From the NCBI RefSeq assembly GCF_949987535.1, contig NW_026645841.1, forward strand, positions 496,001-560,000: a stretch of DNA of 64,000 nucleotides. Direction: 5' to 3'. This document shows positions 49,981-62,655 of this stretch, piece after piece. Under the pieces are notes generated by a model. The model did no database searches. It had not been told where the DNA came from and worked only from the letters and a program-made list of their open reading frames with translations. The position numbers were made by a program, and so were the translations under genes. Position 1 is the stretch's first letter; each line of letters opens with the position of its first letter. Source of the stretch: Balaenoptera acutorostrata. Its lineage: Eukaryota > Chordata > Mammalia > Artiodactyla > Balaenopteridae.

Positions 49981-51739
49981 CCATGCAGTATTACTTGAAA
50001 GGGTCTGCGTTGGCTCACCCAAGCTCACCGAACCTCTCAGCCCCAAGAGTGTCCACCCTTATGTCTCAATCAGCTGTGGGTCTAGATATGGTCAATCCAG
50101 GTTGCATCACAGCCCCTGAACGAATTTTGTAAGAATTTCTCTCTCTTTCACTGCCTTTGTTTCACGGGTTTTGAAAAGTAATTTATTTTTATAATGGGGT
50201 TTAGCTGCTTTTCACGGCTGTGTTTATGCCGCTTTACACCCCCTTGACTCACTTACAGAGAGATATCAATACATAGGTTTGAAGATTCTTACTAGTCAGA
50301 TATATTCTTGTGCGGTGAATAGGGGGTGTTGAGTCCAGTTCACTGAAAAAGGAATAGGTCTTGTCTCTTACATATTGGGTTTATGGAACGGTATCGGAGC
50401 TAATTTGAAACCCTTGTTTTATGCATCACCCCACCTCACCTTTCCCGTTCAGCAGCCATAGTGTGTTTTCTGAACGTGTGACTCTGTTCTGTTTTGTAAT
50501 TCAGTTCAAGTGTAGCGGTTTTTACATTCCCTCTCTAAGTGATATCTTATGATAAGTGTCTTTTTCTGTGTGACTTATTTCACTTAGAATCGTCGTACCT
50601 AAATCCACTCATCGTGCTGCTACTAGCCTTATGACGTGGATTTCATGGCTGAGTGATATTCCATTGTACATGAGGACCACAACTTCTTTATCCATTTTTC
50701 TCTTTCCTAGGATATTTAAGGTGTAATGAAGTGGGGGTTCTTGTCAACAGAGCAGCCCTAATCTTTGGGGTGCCTGTGTCTTGCTGATTTTTAGTTTTCC
50801 CAATTTATACGCCCATGAGTGGAAGTGCCCTATGCTCTCCAAGCTGTGTTTTTTAGATGTTTCAGAACACACCGTACACTTCTCCAGAGTGGCTGTTGGC
50901 AATTTACATCCCACCCATCAGCGTAGCAAGGCTCCCATTTCTCCATGGCCGGTCCTGCATTTCTGGTTTGGACACTTTTTTCTGCATGGCCCTTTTGCCC
51001 GCTGGGAAGCCAGACTTCTTTGGAGCGCTGATTGGCCTTTCCAGGTTGCTTGGTTGGCCAAAAAGGGGGTATGCGTTTTTTCCTGAATATATTCAGGAAA
51101 AAACGCATACCCCCTTTTTGGCCAAGGGCATCATTGTCCACGTTTTGCCGCTTTTCATGTGCTTTCAAGGCGATTCGAATCTACCTCCTGAAATCTGTTT
51201 CCTACAATTCTGCCTTGCTTTCAAAGCCTCTTCGTTGCCTTCCCTTAATATATTTGTGGACGAGAGGTATCATTTAAAACTCTGCAGGTTTGTGAATTGC
51301 AGTGCCCCTGAGCTCCATTTTTCAACTCGCTTTTTTGGGAGCTGGCCGCAAAAGCGCAGGATTGCTTCAGGCCCTCTTCTGGTTCTGGGGGGCAGGCTGA
51401 GCTTGTGCTTAATTCTTCTTCCTGATGGGAAAATAGAGTGACCTGTGCCTGTCCCAACACCTAGAGCTAGTCTCTCATTGGTTCCCCCTCTTCCCGTTCA
51501 TCCTCAGGACAAATTGCAACCTGTACGGAACAGGAGGTTAAAGGTGCTGATTCTCCAAGTAGGGAGATGGCTAGTAAATCGGCTGGAATGGCGAACCCGA
51601 GCAAAGGAGATGAGAAATGAGGTGCGTTTTAGAAACCTTTCCCGATCACACGGTGTACCATCTTCTGGGTTTCTCATGCCTGTTTTCGACGTAGGAAGAT
51701 GCCCTTGAACCTGGAGATTTGGGACCCATGGGATGGGTA
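49981..51739 (+). repeat. Satellite unit M29 (1,759 bp), intermediate B type
   Basis: Has the paired-change palindrome, ctaatcttt, ttctgcatgg and aagccaga, but keeps aaggctccc and gctgggaag. It shares ccaagtaggg with M28. Private: cccaagctcac (50018) and cctacaattc (51202). Confidence 0.95.
51054..51125. repeat. 72-bp palindrome, paired-change type (M29)
   Basis: It has the same double change and full symmetry. Its left flank has gggaagccaga, with only part of the variants seen in M23, M24, M26 and M28, so it is intermediate between M19 and those units. Confidence 0.93.
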
Positions 51740-53498
51740 CCATGCAGTACTACTTGAAAGGGTCTGCATTGGCTCACCCAACCTCACCGAACCTCTCAGC
51801 CCCAAGAGTGTCCACCCTTATGTCTCAATCAGCTGTGGGTCTAGATATGGTCAATCCAGGTTGCATCACAGCCCCTGAACGAATTTTGTAAGAATTTCTC
51901 TCTCTTTCACTGTCTTTGTTTCACGGGTTTTGAAAAGTAATTTATTTTTATAATGGGGTTTAGCTGCTTTTCACGGCTGTGTTTATGCCGCTTTACACCC
52001 CCTTGACTCACTTACAGAGAGATATCAATACATAGGTTTGAAGATTCTTACTAGTCAGATATATTCTTGTGCGGTGAATAGGGGGTGTTGAGTCCAGTTC
52101 ACTGAAAAAGGAATAGGTCTTGTCTCTTACATATTGGGTTTATGGAACGGTATCTGAGCTAATTTGAAACCCTTGTTTTATGCATCACCCCACCTCACCT
52201 TTCCCGTTCAGCAGCCATAGTGTGTTTCCTAAACGTGGGACTCTGTTCTGTTTTGTAATTCAGTTCAAGTGTAGCGGTTTTTACATTCCCTCTCTAAGTG
52301 ATATCTTATGATAAGTGTCTTTTTCTGTGTGACTTATTTCACTTAGAATCGTCGTACCTAAATCCACTCATCGTGCTGCTACTAGCCTTATGACGTGGAT
52401 TTCATGGCTGAGTGATATTCCATTGTACATGAGGACCACAACTTCTTTATCCATTTTTCTCTTTCTTAGGATATTTAAGGTGTAATGAAGTGGGGGTTCT
52501 TGTCAACAGAGCAGCCCTAAACTTTGGGGTGCCTGTGTCTTGCTGATTTTTAGTTTTCCCAATTTATACGCCCATGAGTGGAAGTGCCCTATGCTCTCCA
52601 AGCTGTGCTTTTTAGATGTTTCAGAACACACCGTACACTTCTCCAGAGTGGCTGTTGGCAAGTTACATCCCACCCATCAGCGTAGCAAGGCTCCCATTTC
52701 TCCATGGCCGGTCCTGCATTTCTGGTTTGGACACTTTTTTCCGCATGGCCCTTTTGCCCGCTGGGAAGCCAGACTTCTTTGCAGCGCTGATTGGCCTTTC
52801 CAGGTTGCTTGGTTGGCCAAAAAGGGCGTATGCGTTTTTTCCTGAATATATTCAGGAAAAAACGCATACGCCCTTTTTGGCCAAGGGCATCATTGTCCAC
52901 GTTTTGCCGCTTTTCATGTGCTTTCAAGGCGATTCGAATCTACCTCCTGAAATCTGTTTCCTGCAATTCTGCCTTGCTTTCAAAGCCTCTTCGTTGCCTT
53001 CCCTTAATATATTTGTGGACGAGAGGTATCATTTAAAACTCTGCAGGTTTGTGAATTGCAGTGCCCCTGAGCTCCATTTTTCAACTCGCTTTTTTGGGAG
53101 CTGGCCGCCAAAGCGCAGGATTGCTTCAGGCCCTCTTCTGGTTCTGGGGGGCAGGCTGAGCTTGTGCTTAATTCTTCTTCCTGATGGGAAAATAGAGTGA
53201 CCTGTGCCTGTCCCAACACCTAGAGCTAGTCTCTCATTGGTTCCCCCTCTTCCCGTTCATCCTCAGGACAAATTGCAACCTGTACGGAACAGGAGGTTAA
53301 AGGTGCTGATTCTCCAAGGAGGGAGATGGCTAGTAAATCGGCTGGAATGGCGAACCCGAGCAAAGGAGATGAGAAATGAGGTGCGTTTTAGAAACCTTTC
53401 CCGATCACACGGTGTACCATCTTCTGGGTTTCTCATGCCTGTTTTCGACGTAGGAAGATGCCCTTGAACCTGGAGATTTGGGACCCATGGGATGGGTA
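51740..53498 (+). repeat. Satellite unit M30 (1,759 bp)
   Basis: Has ctgtctttg and tttcctaaacg, as in the divergent M4 lineage, plus ctttcttagg, ggcaagttac and gccgccaaag. aagccaga and a private tttgcagcg (52779) sit left of a canonical palindrome. Confidence 0.95.
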
Positions 53499-55257
53499 CC
53501 ATGCAGTATTACTTGAAAGGGTCTGCGTTGGCTCACCCAACCTCACCGAACCTCTCAGCCCCAAGAGTGTCCACCCTTATGTCTCAATCAGCTGTGGGTC
53601 TAGATATGGTCAATCCAGGTTGCATCACAGCCCCTGAACGAATTTTGTAAGAATTTCTCTCTCTTTCACTGCCTTTGTTTCACGGGTTTTGAAAAGTAAT
53701 TTATTTTTATAATGGGGTTTAGCTGCTTTTCACGGCTGTGTTTATGCCGCTTTACACCCCCTTGACTCACTTACAGAGAGATATCAATACATAGGTTTGA
53801 AGATTCTTACTAGTCAGATATATTCTTGTGCGGTGAATAGGGGGTGTTGAGTCCAGTTCACTGAAAAAGGAATAGGTCTTGTCTCTTACATATTGGGTTT
53901 ATGGAACGGTATCGGAGCTAATTTGAAACCCTTGTTTTATGCATCACCCCACCTCACCTTTCCCGTTCAGCAGCCATAGTGTGTTTTCTGAACGTGTGAC
54001 TCTGTTCTGTTTTGTAATTCAGTTCAAGTGTAGCGGTTTTTACATTCCCTCTCTAAGTGATATCTTATGATAAGTGTCTTTTTCTGTGTGACTTATTTCA
54101 CTTAGAATCGTCGTACCTAAATCCACTCATCGTGCTGCTACTAGCCTTATGACGTGGATTTCATGGCTGAGTGATATTCCATTGTACATGAGGACCACCA
54201 CTTCTTTATCCATTTTTCGCTTTCCTAGGATATTTAAGGTGTAATGAAGTGGGGGTTCTTGTCAACAGAGCAGCCCTAAACTTTGGGGTGCCTGTGTCTT
54301 GCTGATTTTTAGTTTTCCCAATTTATACGCCCATGAGTGGAAGTGCCCTATGCTCTCCAAGCTGTGTTTTTTAGATGTTTCAGAACACACCGTACACTTC
54401 TCCAGAGTGGCTGTTGGCAATTTACATCCCACCCATCAGCGTAGCAAGGCTCCCATTTCTCCATGGCCGGTCCTGCATTTCTGGTTTGGACACTTTTTTC
54501 CGCATGGCCCTTTTGCCCGCTGGGAAGCGAGACTTCTTTGGAGCGCTGATTGGCCTTTCCAGGTTGCTTGGTTGGCCAAAAAGGGCGTATGCGTTTTTTC
54601 CTGAATATATTCAGGAAAAAACGCATACGCCCTTTTTGGCCAAGGGCATCATTGTCCACGTTTTGCCGCTTTTCATGTGCTTTCAAGGCGATTCGAATCT
54701 ACCTCCTGAAATCTGTTTCCTGCAATTCTGCCTTGCTTTCAAAGCCTCTTCGTTGCCTTCCCTTAATATATTTGTGGACGAGAGGTATCATTTAAAACTC
54801 TGCAGGTTTGTGAATTGCAGTGCCCCTGAGCTCCATTTTTCAACTCGCTTTTTTGGGAGCTGGCCGCAAAAGCGCAGGATTGCTTCAGGCCCTCTTCTGG
54901 TTCTGGGGGGCAGGCTGAGCTTGTACTTAATTCTTCTTCCTGATGGGAAAATAGAGTGACCTGTGCCTGTCCCAACACCTAGAGCTAGTCTCTCATTGGT
55001 TCCCCCTCTTCCCGTTCATCCTCAGGACAAATTGCAACCTGTACGGAACAGGAGGTTAAAGGTGCTGATTCTCCAAGGAGGGAGATGGCTAGTAAATCGG
55101 CTGGAATGGCGAACCCGAGCAAAGGAGATGAAAAATGAGGTGCGTTTTAGAAACCTTTCCCGATCACACGGTGTACCATCTTCTGGGTTTCTCATGCCTG
55201 TTTTCGACGTAGGAAGATGCCCTTGAACGTGGAGATTTGGGACCCATGGGATGGGTA
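53499..55257 (+). repeat. Satellite unit M31 (1,759 bp)
   Basis: Shares ttttcgctttcc and gcttgtactt (54922) with M34, and cttgaacgtgg (55224) with M33. Private gatgaaaaatg (55128). Confidence 0.95.
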
Positions 55258-57016
55258 CCATGCAGTATTACTTGAAAGGGTCTGCGTTGGCTCACCCAAC
55301 CTCACCAAACCTCTCAGCCCCAAGAGTGTCCACCCTTATGTCTCAATCAGCTGTGGGTCTAGATATGGTCAATCCAGGTTGCATCACAGCCCCTGAACGA
55401 ATTTTGTAAGAATTTCTCTCTCTTTCACTGCCTTTGTTTCACGGGTTTTGAAAAGTAATTTATTTTTATAATGGGGTTTAGCTGCTTTTCACGGCTGTGT
55501 TTATGCCGCTTTACACCCCCTTGACTCACTTACAGAGAGATATCAATACATAGGTTTGAAGATTCTTACTAGTCAGATATATTCTTGTGCGGTGAATAGG
55601 GGGTGTTGAGTCCAGTTCACTGAAAAAGGAATAGGTCTTGTCTCTTACATATTGGGTTTATGGAACGGTATCGGAGCTAATTTGAAACCCTTGTTTTATG
55701 CATCACCCCACCTCACCTTTCCCGTTCAGCAGCCATAGTGTGTTTTCTGAACGTGTGACTCTGTTCTGTTTTGTAATTCAGTTCAAGTGTAGCGGTTTTT
55801 ACATTCCCTCTCTAAGTGATATCTTATGATAAGTGTCTTTTTCTGTGTGACTTATTTCACTTAGAATCGTCGTACCTAAATCCACTCATCGTGCTGCTAC
55901 TAGCCTTATGACGTGGATTTCATGGCTGAGTGATATTCCATTGTACATGAGGACCACCACTTCTTTATCCATTTTTCTCTTTCCTAGGATATTTAAGGTG
56001 TAATGAAGTGGGGGTTCTTGTCAACAGAGCAGCCCTAAACTTTGTGGTGCCTGTGTCTTGCTGATTTTTAGTTTTCCCAATTTATACGCCCATGAGTGGA
56101 AGTGCCCTATGCTCTCCAAGCTGTGTTTTTTAGATGTTTCAGAACACACCGTACACTTCTCCAGAGTGGCTGTTGGCAATTTACATCCCACCCATCAGCG
56201 TAGCAAGGCTCCCATTTCTCCATGGCCGGTCCTGCATTTCTGGTTTGGACACTTTTTTCCGCATGGCCCTTTTGCCCGCTGGGAAGCGAGACTTCTTTGG
56301 AGCGCTGATTGGCCTTTCCAGGTTGCTTGGTTGGCCAAAAAGGGCGTATGCGTTTTTTCCTGAATATATTCAGGAAAAAACGCATACGCCCTTTTTGGCC
56401 AAGGGCATCATTGTCCACGTTTTGCCGCTTTTCATGTGCTTTCAAGGCGATTCGAATCTACCTCCTGAAATCTGTTTCCTGCAATTCTGCCTTGCTTTCA
56501 AAGCCTCTTCGTTGCCTTCCCTTAATATATTTGTGGACGAGAGGTATCATTTAAAACTCTGCAGGTTTGTGAATTGCAGTGCCCCTGAGCTCCATTTTTC
56601 AACTCGCTTTTTTGGGAGCTGGCCGCAAAAGCGCAGGATTGCTTCAGGCCCTCTTCTGGTTCTGGGGGGCAGGCTGAGCTTGTGCTTAATTCTTCTTCCT
56701 GATGGGAAAATAGAGTGACCTGTGCCTGTCCCAACACCTAGAGCTAGTCTCTCATTGGTTCCCCCTCTTCCCGTTCATCCTCAGGACAAATTGCAACCTG
56801 TACGGAACAGGAGGTTAAAGGTGCTGATTCTCCAAGGAGGGAGATGGCTAGTAAATCGGCTGGAATGGCGAACCCGAGCAAAGGAGATGAGAAATGAGGT
56901 GCGTTTTAGAAACCTTTCCCGATCACACGGTGTACCATCTTCTGGGTTTCTCATGCCTGTTTTCGACGTAGGAAGATGCCCTTGAACCTGGAGATTTGGG
57001 ACCCATGGGATGGGTA
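55258..57016 (+). repeat. Satellite unit M32 (1,759 bp)
   Basis: Close to consensus, with private caccaaacc (55304) and ctttgtggtgcc (56040). Palindrome canonical. Confidence 0.95.
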
Positions 57017-57710
57017 CCATGCAGTATTACTTGAAAGGGTCTGCGTTGGCTCACCCAACCTCACCGAACCTCTCAGCCCCAAGAGTGTCCACCCTTATGT
57101 CTCAATCAGCTGTGGGTCTAGATATGGTCAATCCAGGTTGCATCACAGCCCCTGAACGAATTTTGTAAGAATTTCTCTCTCTTTCACTGCCTTTGTTTCA
57201 CGGGTTTTGAAAAGTAATTTATTTTTATAATGGGGTTTAGCTGCTTTTCACGGCTGTGTTTATGCCGCTTTACACCCCCTTGACTCACTTACAGAGAGAT
57301 ATCAATACATAGGTTTGAAGATTCTTACTAGTCAGATATATTCTTGTGCGGTGAATAGGGGGTGTTGAGTCCAGTTCACTGAAAAAGGAATAGGTCTTGT
57401 CTCTTACATATTGGGTTTATGGAACGGTATCGGAGCTAATTTGAAACCCTTGTTTTATGCATCACCCCACCTCACCTTTCCCGTTCAGCAGCCATAGTGT
57501 GTTTTCTGAACGTGTGACTCTGTTCTGTTTTGTAATTCAGTTCAAGTGTAGCGGTTTTTACATTCCCTCTCTAAGTGATATCTTATGATAAGTGTCTTTT
57601 TCTGTGTGACTTATTTCACTTAGAATCGTCGTACCTAAATCCACTCATCGTGCTGCTACTAGCCTTATGACGTGGATTTCATGGCTGAGTGATATTCCAT
57701 TGTACATGAG

Positions 57711-57720
57711 GACCACAACT

Positions 57721-57725
<5 letters not shown>
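57711..57725. repeat. Target site duplication, left, SINE copy 3
   Basis: The same 15-mer at the same unit position as for copies 1 and 2. Confidence 0.88.
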
Positions 57726-57754
<29 letters not shown>

Positions 57755-58073
57755 CTTTATTTATTTATTTTATTTATTTATTTATGACTGTGTTGGGTCT
57801 CTTAGTTTTCGTGTGAGGGCCTTCTCTAGTTGCGGCAAGTGGGGGCCACTCTTCATCGCGGTGCGGGGGCCGCTCTTCATCGCGGCGCGCAGGCCTCTCA
57901 CTATCGCGGCCCCTCCCGTTGCGGGGCACAGGCTCCAGACGCGCAGGCTCAGTAGTTGTGGCTCACGGGCCCAGCCGCTCCGTGGCATGTGGGATCTTCC
58001 CAGACCAGGGCTCGAACCCGTGTCTCCTGCATTGGCAGGCAGATTCTCAGCCACTGCGCCAACAGGGAAGCCC
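57726..58073 (-). mobile_element. tRNA-derived SINE of the cetacean CHR family, copy 3 (in M33)
   Basis: This copy is 348 bp with the same site and target duplication. A box 58051-58061, B box 58008-58018; T run 57723-57751 (T29). At the one internal difference I found it agrees with copy 1, but the unit sequence downstream (ttatatg, ggccctgc, the mismatched palindrome) agrees with the copy 2 unit. It therefore belongs to a mosaic unit. Confidence 0.92.
57841..57888. repeat. 2 x 24-bp tandem duplication inside SINE copy 3
   Basis: It is identical to the duplication in SINE copy 1. Confidence 0.85.
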
Positions 58074-58088
58074 GACCACAACTTCTTT
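58074..58088. repeat. Target site duplication, right, SINE copy 3
   Basis: An identical 15-mer that resumes the satellite unit. Confidence 0.9.
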
Positions 58089-58452
58089 ATCCATTTTTCT
58101 CTTTCCTAGGATATTTAAGGTGTAATGAAGTGGGGGTTCTTGTCAACAGAGCAGCCCTAAATTTTGGGGTGCCTGTGTCTTGCTGATTTTTAGTTTTCCC
58201 AATTTATACGCCCATGAGTGGAAGTGCCCTATGCTCTCCAAGCTGTGTTTTTTATATGTTTCAGAACACACCGTACACTTCTCCAGAGTGGCTGTTGGCA
58301 ATTTACATCCCACCCATCAGCGTAGCAAGGCTCCCATTTCTCCATGGCCGGCCCTGCATTTCTGGTTTGGACACTTTTTTCCGCATGGCCCTTTTGCCCG
58401 CTGGGAAGCGAGACTTCTTTGGAGCGCTGATTGGCCTTTCCAGGTTGCTTGG

Positions 58453-58524
58453 TTGGCCAAAAAGGGCGTATGCGTGTTTTCCTGAATATATTCAGGAAAA
58501 AACGCATACGCCCTTTTTGGCCAG
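58453..58524. repeat. 72-bp palindrome, M9-type mismatched copy (M33)
   Basis: It carries the same T to G (58476) and terminal A to G (58524) changes as M9 and M10, although it lies 42 kb away. It sits next to SINE copy 3, just as the M9 copy sits next to SINE copy 2. Confidence 0.9.
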
Positions 58525-59138
58525 GGGCATCATTGTCCACGTTTTGCCGCTTTTCATGTGCTTTCAAGGCGATTCGAATCTACCTCCTGAAATCTGTTTC
58601 CTGCAATTCTGCCTTGCTTTCAAAGCCTCTTCGTTGCCTTCCCTTAATATATTTGTGGACGAGAGGTATCATTTAAAACTCTGCAGGTTTGTGAATTGCA
58701 GTGCCCCTGAGCTCCATTTTTCAACTCGCTTTTTTGGGAGCTGGCCGCAAAAGCGCAGGATTGCTTCAGGCCCTCTTCTGGTTCTGGGGGGCAGGCTGAG
58801 CTTGTGCTTAATTCTTCTTCCTGATGGGAAAATAGAGTGACCTGTGCCTGTCCCAACACCTAGAGCTAGTCTCTCATTGGTTCCCCCTCTTCCCGTTCAT
58901 CCTCAGGACAAATTGCAACCTGTACGGAACAGGAGGTTAAAGGTGCTGATTCTCCAAGGAGGGAGATGGCTAGTAAATCGGCTGGAATGGCGAACCCGAG
59001 CAAAGGAGATGAGAAATGAGGTGCGTTTTAGAAACCTTTCCCGATCACACGGTGTACCATCTTCTGGGTTTCTCATGCCTGTTTTCGACGTAGGAAGATG
59101 CCCTTGAACGTGGAGATTTGGGACCCATGGGATGGGTA

Positions 59139-60897
59139 CCATGCAGTATTACTTGAAAGGGTCTGCGTTGGCTCACCCAACCTCACCGAACCTCTCAGCC
59201 CCAAGAGTGTCCACCCTTATGTCTCAATCAGCTGTGGGTCTAGATATGGTCAATCCAGGTTGCATCACAGCCCCTGAACGAATTTTGTAAGAATTTCTCT
59301 CTCTTTCACTGCCTTTGTTTCACGGGTTTTGAAAAGTAATTTATTTTTATAATGGGGTTTAGCTGCTTTTCACGGCTGTGTTTATGCCGCTTTACACCCC
59401 CTTGACTCACTTACAGAGAGATATCAATACATAGGTTTGAAGATTCTTCCTAGTCAGATATATTCTTGTGCGGTGAATAGGGGGTGTTGAGTCCAGTTCA
59501 CTGAAAAAGGAATAGGTCTTGTCTCTTACATATTGGGTTTATGGAACGGTATCGGAGCTAATTTGAAACCCTTGTTTTATGCATCACCCCACCTCACCTT
59601 TCCCGTTCAGCAGCCATAGTGTGTTTTCTGAACGTGTGACTCTGTTCTGTTTTGTAATTCAGTTCAAGTGTAGCGGTTTTTACATTCCCTCTCTAAGTGA
59701 TATCTTATGATAAGTGTCTTTTTCTGTGTGACTTATTTCACTTAGAATCGTCGTACCTAAATCCACTCATCGTGCTGCTACTAGCCTTATGACGTGGATT
59801 TCATGGCTGAGTGATATTCCATTGTACATGAGGACCACCACTTCTTTATCCATTTTTCGCTTTCCTAGGATATTTAAGGTGTAATGAAGTGGGGGTTCTT
59901 GTCAACAGAGCAGCCCTAAACTTTGGGGTGCCTGTGTCTTGCTGATTTTTAGTTTTCCCAATTTATACGCCCATGAGTGGAAGTGCCCTATGCTCTCCAA
60001 GCTGTGTTTTTTAGATGTTTCAGGACACACCGTACACTTCTCCAGAGTGGCTGTTGGCAATTTACATCCCACCCATCAGCGTAGCAAGGCTCCCATTTCT
60101 CCATGGCCGGTCCTGCATTTCTGGTTTGGACACTTTTTTCCGCATGGCCCTTTTGCCCGCTGGGAAGCGAGACTTCTTTGGAGCGCTGATTGGCCTTTCC
60201 AGGTTGCTTGGTTGGCCAAAAAGGGCGTATGCGTTTTTTCCTGAATATATTCAGGAAAAAACGCATACGCCCTTTTTGGCCAAGGGCATCATTGTCCACG
60301 TTTTGCCGCTTTTCATGTGCTTTCAAGGCGATTCGAATCTACCTCCTGAAATCTGTTTCCTGCAATTCTGCCTTGCTTTCAAAGCCTCTTCGTTGCCTTC
60401 CCTTAATATATTTGTGGACGAGAGGTATCATTTAAAACTCTGCAGGTTTGTGAATTGCAGTGCCCCTGAGCTCCATTTTTCAACTCGCTTTTTTGGGAGC
60501 TGGCCGCAAAAGCGCAGGATTGCTTCAGGCCCTCTTCTGGTTCTGGGGGGCAGGCTGAGCTTGTACTTAATTCTTCTTCCTGATGGGAAAATAGAGTGAC
60601 CTGTGCCTGTCCCAACACCTAGAGCTAGTCTCTCATTGGTTCCCCCTCTTCCCGTTCATCCTCAGGACAAATTGCAACCTGTACGGAACAGGAGGTTAAA
60701 GGTGCTGATTCTCCAAGGAGGGAGATGGCTAGTAAATCGGCTGGAATGGCGAACCCGAGCAAAGGAGATGAGAAATGAGGTGCGTTTTAGAAACCTTTCC
60801 CGATCACACCGTGTACCATCTTCTGGGTTTCTCATGCCTGTTTTCGACGTAGGAAGATGCCCTTGAACCTGGAGATTTGGGACCCATGGGATGGGTA
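59139..60897 (+). repeat. Satellite unit M34 (1,759 bp)
   Basis: Shares ttttcgctttcc and gcttgtactt with M31. Private: tttcaggacac (60019) and cacaccgtgtacc (60805). Confidence 0.95.
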
Positions 60898-62655
60898 CCA
60901 TGCAGTATTACTTGAAAGGGTCTGCGTTGGCTCACCCAACCTCACCGAACCTCTCAGCCCCAAGAGTGTCCACCCTTATGTCTCAATCAGCTGTGGGTCT
61001 AGATATGGTCAATCCAGGTTGCATCACAGCCCCTGAACGAATTTTGTAAGAATTTCTCTCTCTTTCACTGCCTTTGTTTCACGGGTTTTGAAAAGTAATT
61101 TATTTTTATAATGGGGTTTAGCTGCTTTTCACGGCTGTGTTTATGCCGCTTTACACCCCCTTGACTCACTTACAGAGAGATATCAATACATAGGTTTGAA
61201 GATTCTTACTAGTCAGATATATTCTTGTGCGGTGAATAGGGGGTGTTGAGTCCAGTTCACTGAAAAAGGAATAGGTCTTGTCTCTTACATATTGGGTTTA
61301 TGGAACGGTATCGGAGCTAATTTGAAACCCTTGTTTTATGCATCACCCCACCTCACCTTTCCCGTTCAGCAGCCATAGTGTGTTTTCTGAACGTGTGACT
61401 CTGTTCTGTTTTGTAATTCAGTTCAAGTGTAGCGGTTTTTACATTCCCTCTCTAAGTGATATCTTATGATAAGTGTCTTTTTCTGTGTGACTTATTTCAC
61501 TTAGAATCGTCGTACCTAAATCCACTCATCGTGCTGCTACTAGCCTTATGACGTGGATTTCATGGCTGAGTGATATTCCATTGTACATGAGGACCACAAC
61601 TTCTTTATCCATTTTTCTCTTTCTTAGGATATTTAAGGTGTAATGAAGTGGGGGTCTAGTCAACAGAGCAGCCCTAAACTTTGGGGTGCCTGTGTCTTGC
61701 TGATTTTTAGTTTTCCCAATTTATACGCCCATGAGTGGAAGTGCCCTATGCTCTCCAAGCTGTGTTTTTTAGATGTTTCAGAACACACCGTACACTTCTC
61801 CAGAGTGGCTGTTGGCAAGTTACATCCCACCCATCAGCGTAGCAAGGCTCCCATTTCTCCATGGCCGGTCCTGCATTTCTGGTTTGGACACTTTTTTCCG
61901 CATGGCCCTTTTGCCCGCTGGGAAGCGAGACTTCTTTGGAGCGCTGATTGGCCTTTCCAGGTTGCTTGGTTGGCCAAAAAGGGCGTATGCGTTTTTTCCT
62001 GAATATATTCAGGAAAAAACGCATACGCCCTTTTTGGCCAAGGGCATCATTGTCCACGTTTTGCCGCTTTTCATGTGCTTTCAAGGCGATTCGAATCTAC
62101 CTCCTGAAATCTGTTTCCTGCAATTCTGCCTTGCTTTCAAAGCCTCTTCGTTGCCTTCCCTTAATATATTTGTGGACGAGAGGTATCATTTAAAACTCTG
62201 CAGGTTTGTGAATTGCAGTGCCCCTGAGCTCCATTTTTCAACTCGCTTTTTTGGGAGCTGGCCGCCAAAGCGCAGGATTGCTTCAGGCCCTCTTCTGGTT
62301 CTGGGGGGCAGGCTGAGCTTGTGCTTGATTCTTCTTCCTGATGGGAAAATAGAGTGACCTGTGCCTGTCCCAACACCTAGAGCTAGTCTCTCATTGGTTC
62401 CCCCTCTTCCCGTTCATCCTCAGGACAAATTGCAACCTGTACGGAACAGGAGGTTAAAGGTGCTGATTCTCCAAGGAGGGAGATGGCTAGTAAATCGGCT
62501 GGAATGGCGAACCCGAGCAAAGGAGATGAGAAATGAGGTGCGTTTTAGAAACCTTTCCCGATCACACGGTGTACCATCTTCTGGGTTTCTCATGCCTGTT
62601 TTCGACGTAGGAAGATGCCCTTGAACCTGGAGATTTGGGACCCATGGGATGGGTA
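60898..62655 (+). repeat. Satellite unit M35 (1,758 bp)
   Basis: A 1-bp deletion with changes near 61655 (gggggtctagtc). It has ctttcttagg, ggcaagttac and gccgccaaag, as in M30, and a private gtgcttgatt (62323). Confidence 0.95.

Larger units (their letters stand above)
57017..59138 (+). repeat. Satellite unit M33 with SINE copy 3 (2,122 bp)
   Basis: From the SINE to about 58530 it is like M9 (ttatatg, ggccctgc, mismatched palindrome, ccaggggc). From about 58620 it is consensus (tcaaagcctc, tctcattgg), with cttgaacgtgg near its end as in M31. Confidence 0.95.
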
